64,000 nt of DNA from Enterococcus sp. DIV2402 (GTDB taxonomy: Bacteria; Bacillota; Bacilli; Lactobacillales; Enterococcaceae), in assembly GCF_017426705.2 (NCBI RefSeq), contig NZ_CP147251.1:817501-881500 (forward strand), in the 5' to 3' direction. A program made the position numbers and the translations under genes. Positions 62,396-64,000 of the stretch are shown one piece after another; position 1 is the stretch's first letter; each line of letters opens with the position of its first letter. Below the pieces are notes generated by a model. That model ran no database searches. It was given only the letters and a program-made list of their open reading frames with translations, and was not told where the DNA came from.

Positions 62396-63373
62396 ATGTC
62401 TGCACGTATTCATCACATTTCTATTGTGAATCGCTTTATTCGACCGACATTTGACTTTTATCATAATATACTCGGTTTAAAATTACTAATGAAAACAATT
62501 AATCAAGACGATCATACCATGTATCACCTGTTTTTTTCAGATAATCACCACCGTGTGGGAACTGAACTGACTTTTTTTGAAGTACAAGAAGGGAACAACC
62601 AGTTTTTTGGAACCAATACGATTGAACGAACAATACTAAAAGTTCCTTCTGAAGCATCATTGCATTTTTGGGAAATATATTTTGAAACACAAGGCGTCTG
62701 CCATTATGGAATCGAATCATTTTCTGGACGACCTATCTTACGTTTTGAAGGGCCAGATGCAACACAATTGGCTTTAGTTCCCTTACGCGAATTTGAAGAT
62801 ATTGATGATTATTTCCCGTATGTCACAGATCAGATTCCTACCGAGCATGCTATTTTAGGAATTGATGCCATTCAACTACGCGTACAATATTCCGATGCGA
62901 CTGAACGAGAATTATTGTCGCTAGGCTGGCAGCACAAAGAATACGTCAATTTCTTTTCGGGTCATCAAAGAGTGACAATCTTAGAAAATCAAGACACTCA
63001 GTTCTATCAAGAAGTTCAGATTATTCAAGATCGTGAGAATCCAATTGCCGTTGAAGGGATTGGTGGTGTCCATCATGTTGCGTTTGGCGTAGAAAATAAA
63101 TCTGATTTACAACGCATCGACAAACAATTACAAGAGCGCAATTTTATAAATTCAGGAATAAAAGATCGTGAATTTTTTGAATCACTTTATTATCGTGACC
63201 CAAATCAATTATTGATTGAAATTGCTACAGGGGAAGGAAACCTAGACGCAAAAGCGTATGAAAATCAAAGTCCACGCTTTGAAGAAATTCCTTTATTTTT
63301 ACCGCAGTACTTAAATTTCATTCGTGAACAAGTGGAGCAACAATTAGCTAATCAAATCCATGACGAAGAGTAA
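62396..63373 (+). CDS. MhqO-like ring-cleaving dioxygenase, double-VOC protein
   Basis: A 325-residue glyoxalase/extradiol-type protein with two VOC modules: ARIHHISIVNRFIRPTFDFYHNILGLKLLMKTINQDD and EGIGGVHHVAFGVENKSDLQ, the paired histidines and the late GNLDAKAYENQSPRFEEI segment. The family includes MhqO of the quinone regulon. It is divergent from the MhqD-like hydrolase; no MhqR regulator is adjacent. Confidence 0.85.
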   Translation: MSARIHHISIVNRFIRPTFDFYHNILGLKLLMKTINQDDHTMYHLFFSDNHHRVGTELTFFEVQEGNNQFFGTNTIERTILKVPSEASLHFWEIYFETQGVCHYGIESFSGRPILRFEGPDATQLALVPLREFEDIDDYFPYVTDQIPTEHAILGIDAIQLRVQYSDATERELLSLGWQHKEYVNFFSGHQRVTILENQDTQFYQEVQIIQDRENPIAVEGIGGVHHVAFGVENKSDLQRIDKQLQERNFINSGIKDREFFESLYYRDPNQLLIEIATGEGNLDAKAYENQSPRFEEIPLFLPQYLNFIREQVEQQLANQIHDEE

Positions 63374-63405
63374 GAAGAAACAATGACGTTTCTTCTTCTT
63401 TTTTT
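63373..63405 (+). terminator. Terminator after the dioxygenase-like gene
   Basis: AGAAGAAAC pairs with GTTTCTTCT, followed by a T tract. Confidence 0.85.
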
Positions 63406-63506
63406 CTTGATTTTTATACCGCTTTCTTGGTAAACTAAACGTCTGCCAAAAATACCGTGTCTCATTGAAACATTCTCAACTATTTCAAAATAAAGGGGAG
63501 TACCAA

Positions 63507-64000
63507 ATGAACGAGTATATTGAAATTATCCACGCAAGAGAAAACAACTTAAAAAATGTCAGTCTCAAAATTCCCAAAAATAAAATTACTATTTTTACCG
63601 GCGTCTCTGGCTCAGGAAAATCATCGATTGTTTTTGATACTATTGCCCAAGAAGCTGGTCGTCAACTGAATGAAACCTATGATAGTTTTACCCGTTTATT
63701 TTTACCTAAATACAGTCGTCCAGAGGTTGATGAGATTAATAATCTTTCTACAGCGATTGTGGTCAATCAAAAGAAGATTGGTGGCAGTGCGCGCTCAACG
63801 TTAGGGACGATTACTGACATCAATGCGTTATTTCGTGTGTTGTTTTCACGTTTTGCAACACCTAGTTTAGGATATGCAAATGCTTATTCATTTAATGATC
63901 CTAGTGGAATGTGTTCTGTCTGTCAGGGGATTGGTAAGACGATTGCATTAGATGTTGAAAAAGCAGTCGATCATGAACGTTCCTTAAATGAAGGGGCGAT
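63507..64000 (+). CDS. UvrA-like ATPase, partial (runs off the window)
   Basis: Starts at ATG 63507 with AAAGGGGAG upstream: MNEYIEIIHARENNLKNVSLKIPKNKITIFTGVSGSGKSSIVFDTIAQEAGRQL. The first 164 codons are visible; the frame is open at the window edge. Walker A GVSGSGKSS and the CSVCQGIGKT zinc-type motif near 63910 place it among short UvrA paralogues (UvrA2/DrrC-like), which often protect against drugs or act on a subset of DNA damage rather than replacing UvrA. Confidence 0.85.
   Translation, partial: MNEYIEIIHARENNLKNVSLKIPKNKITIFTGVSGSGKSSIVFDTIAQEAGRQLNETYDSFTRLFLPKYSRPEVDEINNLSTAIVVNQKKIGGSARSTLGTITDINALFRVLFSRFATPSLGYANAYSFNDPSGMCSVCQGIGKTIALDVEKAVDHERSLNEGA

Overview
The window reads as a chromosomal segment of a low-GC Gram-positive of the Enterococcaceae, most likely an Enterococcus. 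The evidence is the 5S rRNA sequence, the low G+C content with A/T-rich third positions, strong AGGAGG-type ribosome binding sites, TTGACA/TATAAT promoters, a T-box and an L20 leader, and gene content such as nox, oatA, pepV, comG-ytxK-ackA and htrA/rlmH. The species cannot be fixed from the sequence alone. No prophage, insertion sequence, integrase, CRISPR array or tRNA gene was found. It looks like core chromosome with small accessory spots.

Layout. 1-4.1 kb: end of an rRNA operon (5S), a DUF985 cupin, msrB, ruvAB, a TetR regulator and a low-molecular-weight phosphatase. 4.1-8.7 kb: a 379-base gap with a candidate small RNA, the water-forming NADH oxidase nox, an amidase/aminotransferase pair and a nucleotidyltransferase. 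8.8-11.7 kb: the autoregulated infC-rpmI-rplT operon with its L20 leader, then a PfpI-like protein and small cytosolic proteins. 11.7-14.5 kb: a decayed ThrE exporter remnant, a FUSC membrane protein, a 54-residue protein, a thioesterase and an 81-residue membrane protein under a perfect Fur-box palindrome. 14.5-21 kb: T-box-controlled hisS-aspS, a YitT protein and OatA. 21-27.3 kb: the competence pseudopilus operon comGA-GG, in which comGA is frameshifted into comGB, then ytxK and ackA. 27.3-37.1 kb: HelD, NnrD, PepV, PH and PepSY-like proteins, an M42 aminopeptidase, thioredoxin, UspA, YtpR and HtrA. 37.1-48.6 kb: a tight DnaA-box cluster before rlmH, an HxlR regulator, truA, a purine riboswitch before adenosine deaminase, an unusual MsrA fusion, a MetF-like protein, a secreted Ig-like protein, CorA and a DUF1846 protein. 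48.6-53.6 kb: an alcohol dehydrogenase divergent from an alpha-glucoside phosphotransferase operon (GH4 enzyme, IICB permease, RpiR regulator). 53.6-64 kb: a methyltransferase, ppx-ppk, a GyrI-like/WYL divergent pair, a HAD hydrolase, a DUF924 protein, a divergent hydrolase/ring-cleaving dioxygenase pair, and the start of a UvrA-like ATPase that runs off the window.

Several genes form units: redox repair and oxygen handling (msrB, nox, msrA, thioredoxin, HtrA), translation and tRNA charging under RNA-based control (L20 leader, T-box), polyphosphate turnover (ppx-ppk), sugar import and cleavage (GH4/IICB/RpiR), and quinone-type detoxification (the MhqD/MhqO-like pair).

No single new system is established. 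The signals most worth following are: (1) a candidate ~80-nt small RNA with anti-Shine-Dalgarno and C-rich-loop motifs behind 11-bp-period direct repeats; (2) a one-base loss in a T tract that joins comGA to comGB; (3) initiation of infC at AUA; (4) an adenine-type riboswitch with an atypical J3/1 joined to an unusually long terminator upstream of add; (5) five DnaA-box-like sites at near-regular spacing between htrA and rlmH; (6) an MsrA carrying a bacteriocin-immunity-like helical domain; (7) a family of long palindromes, all three between convergent genes.
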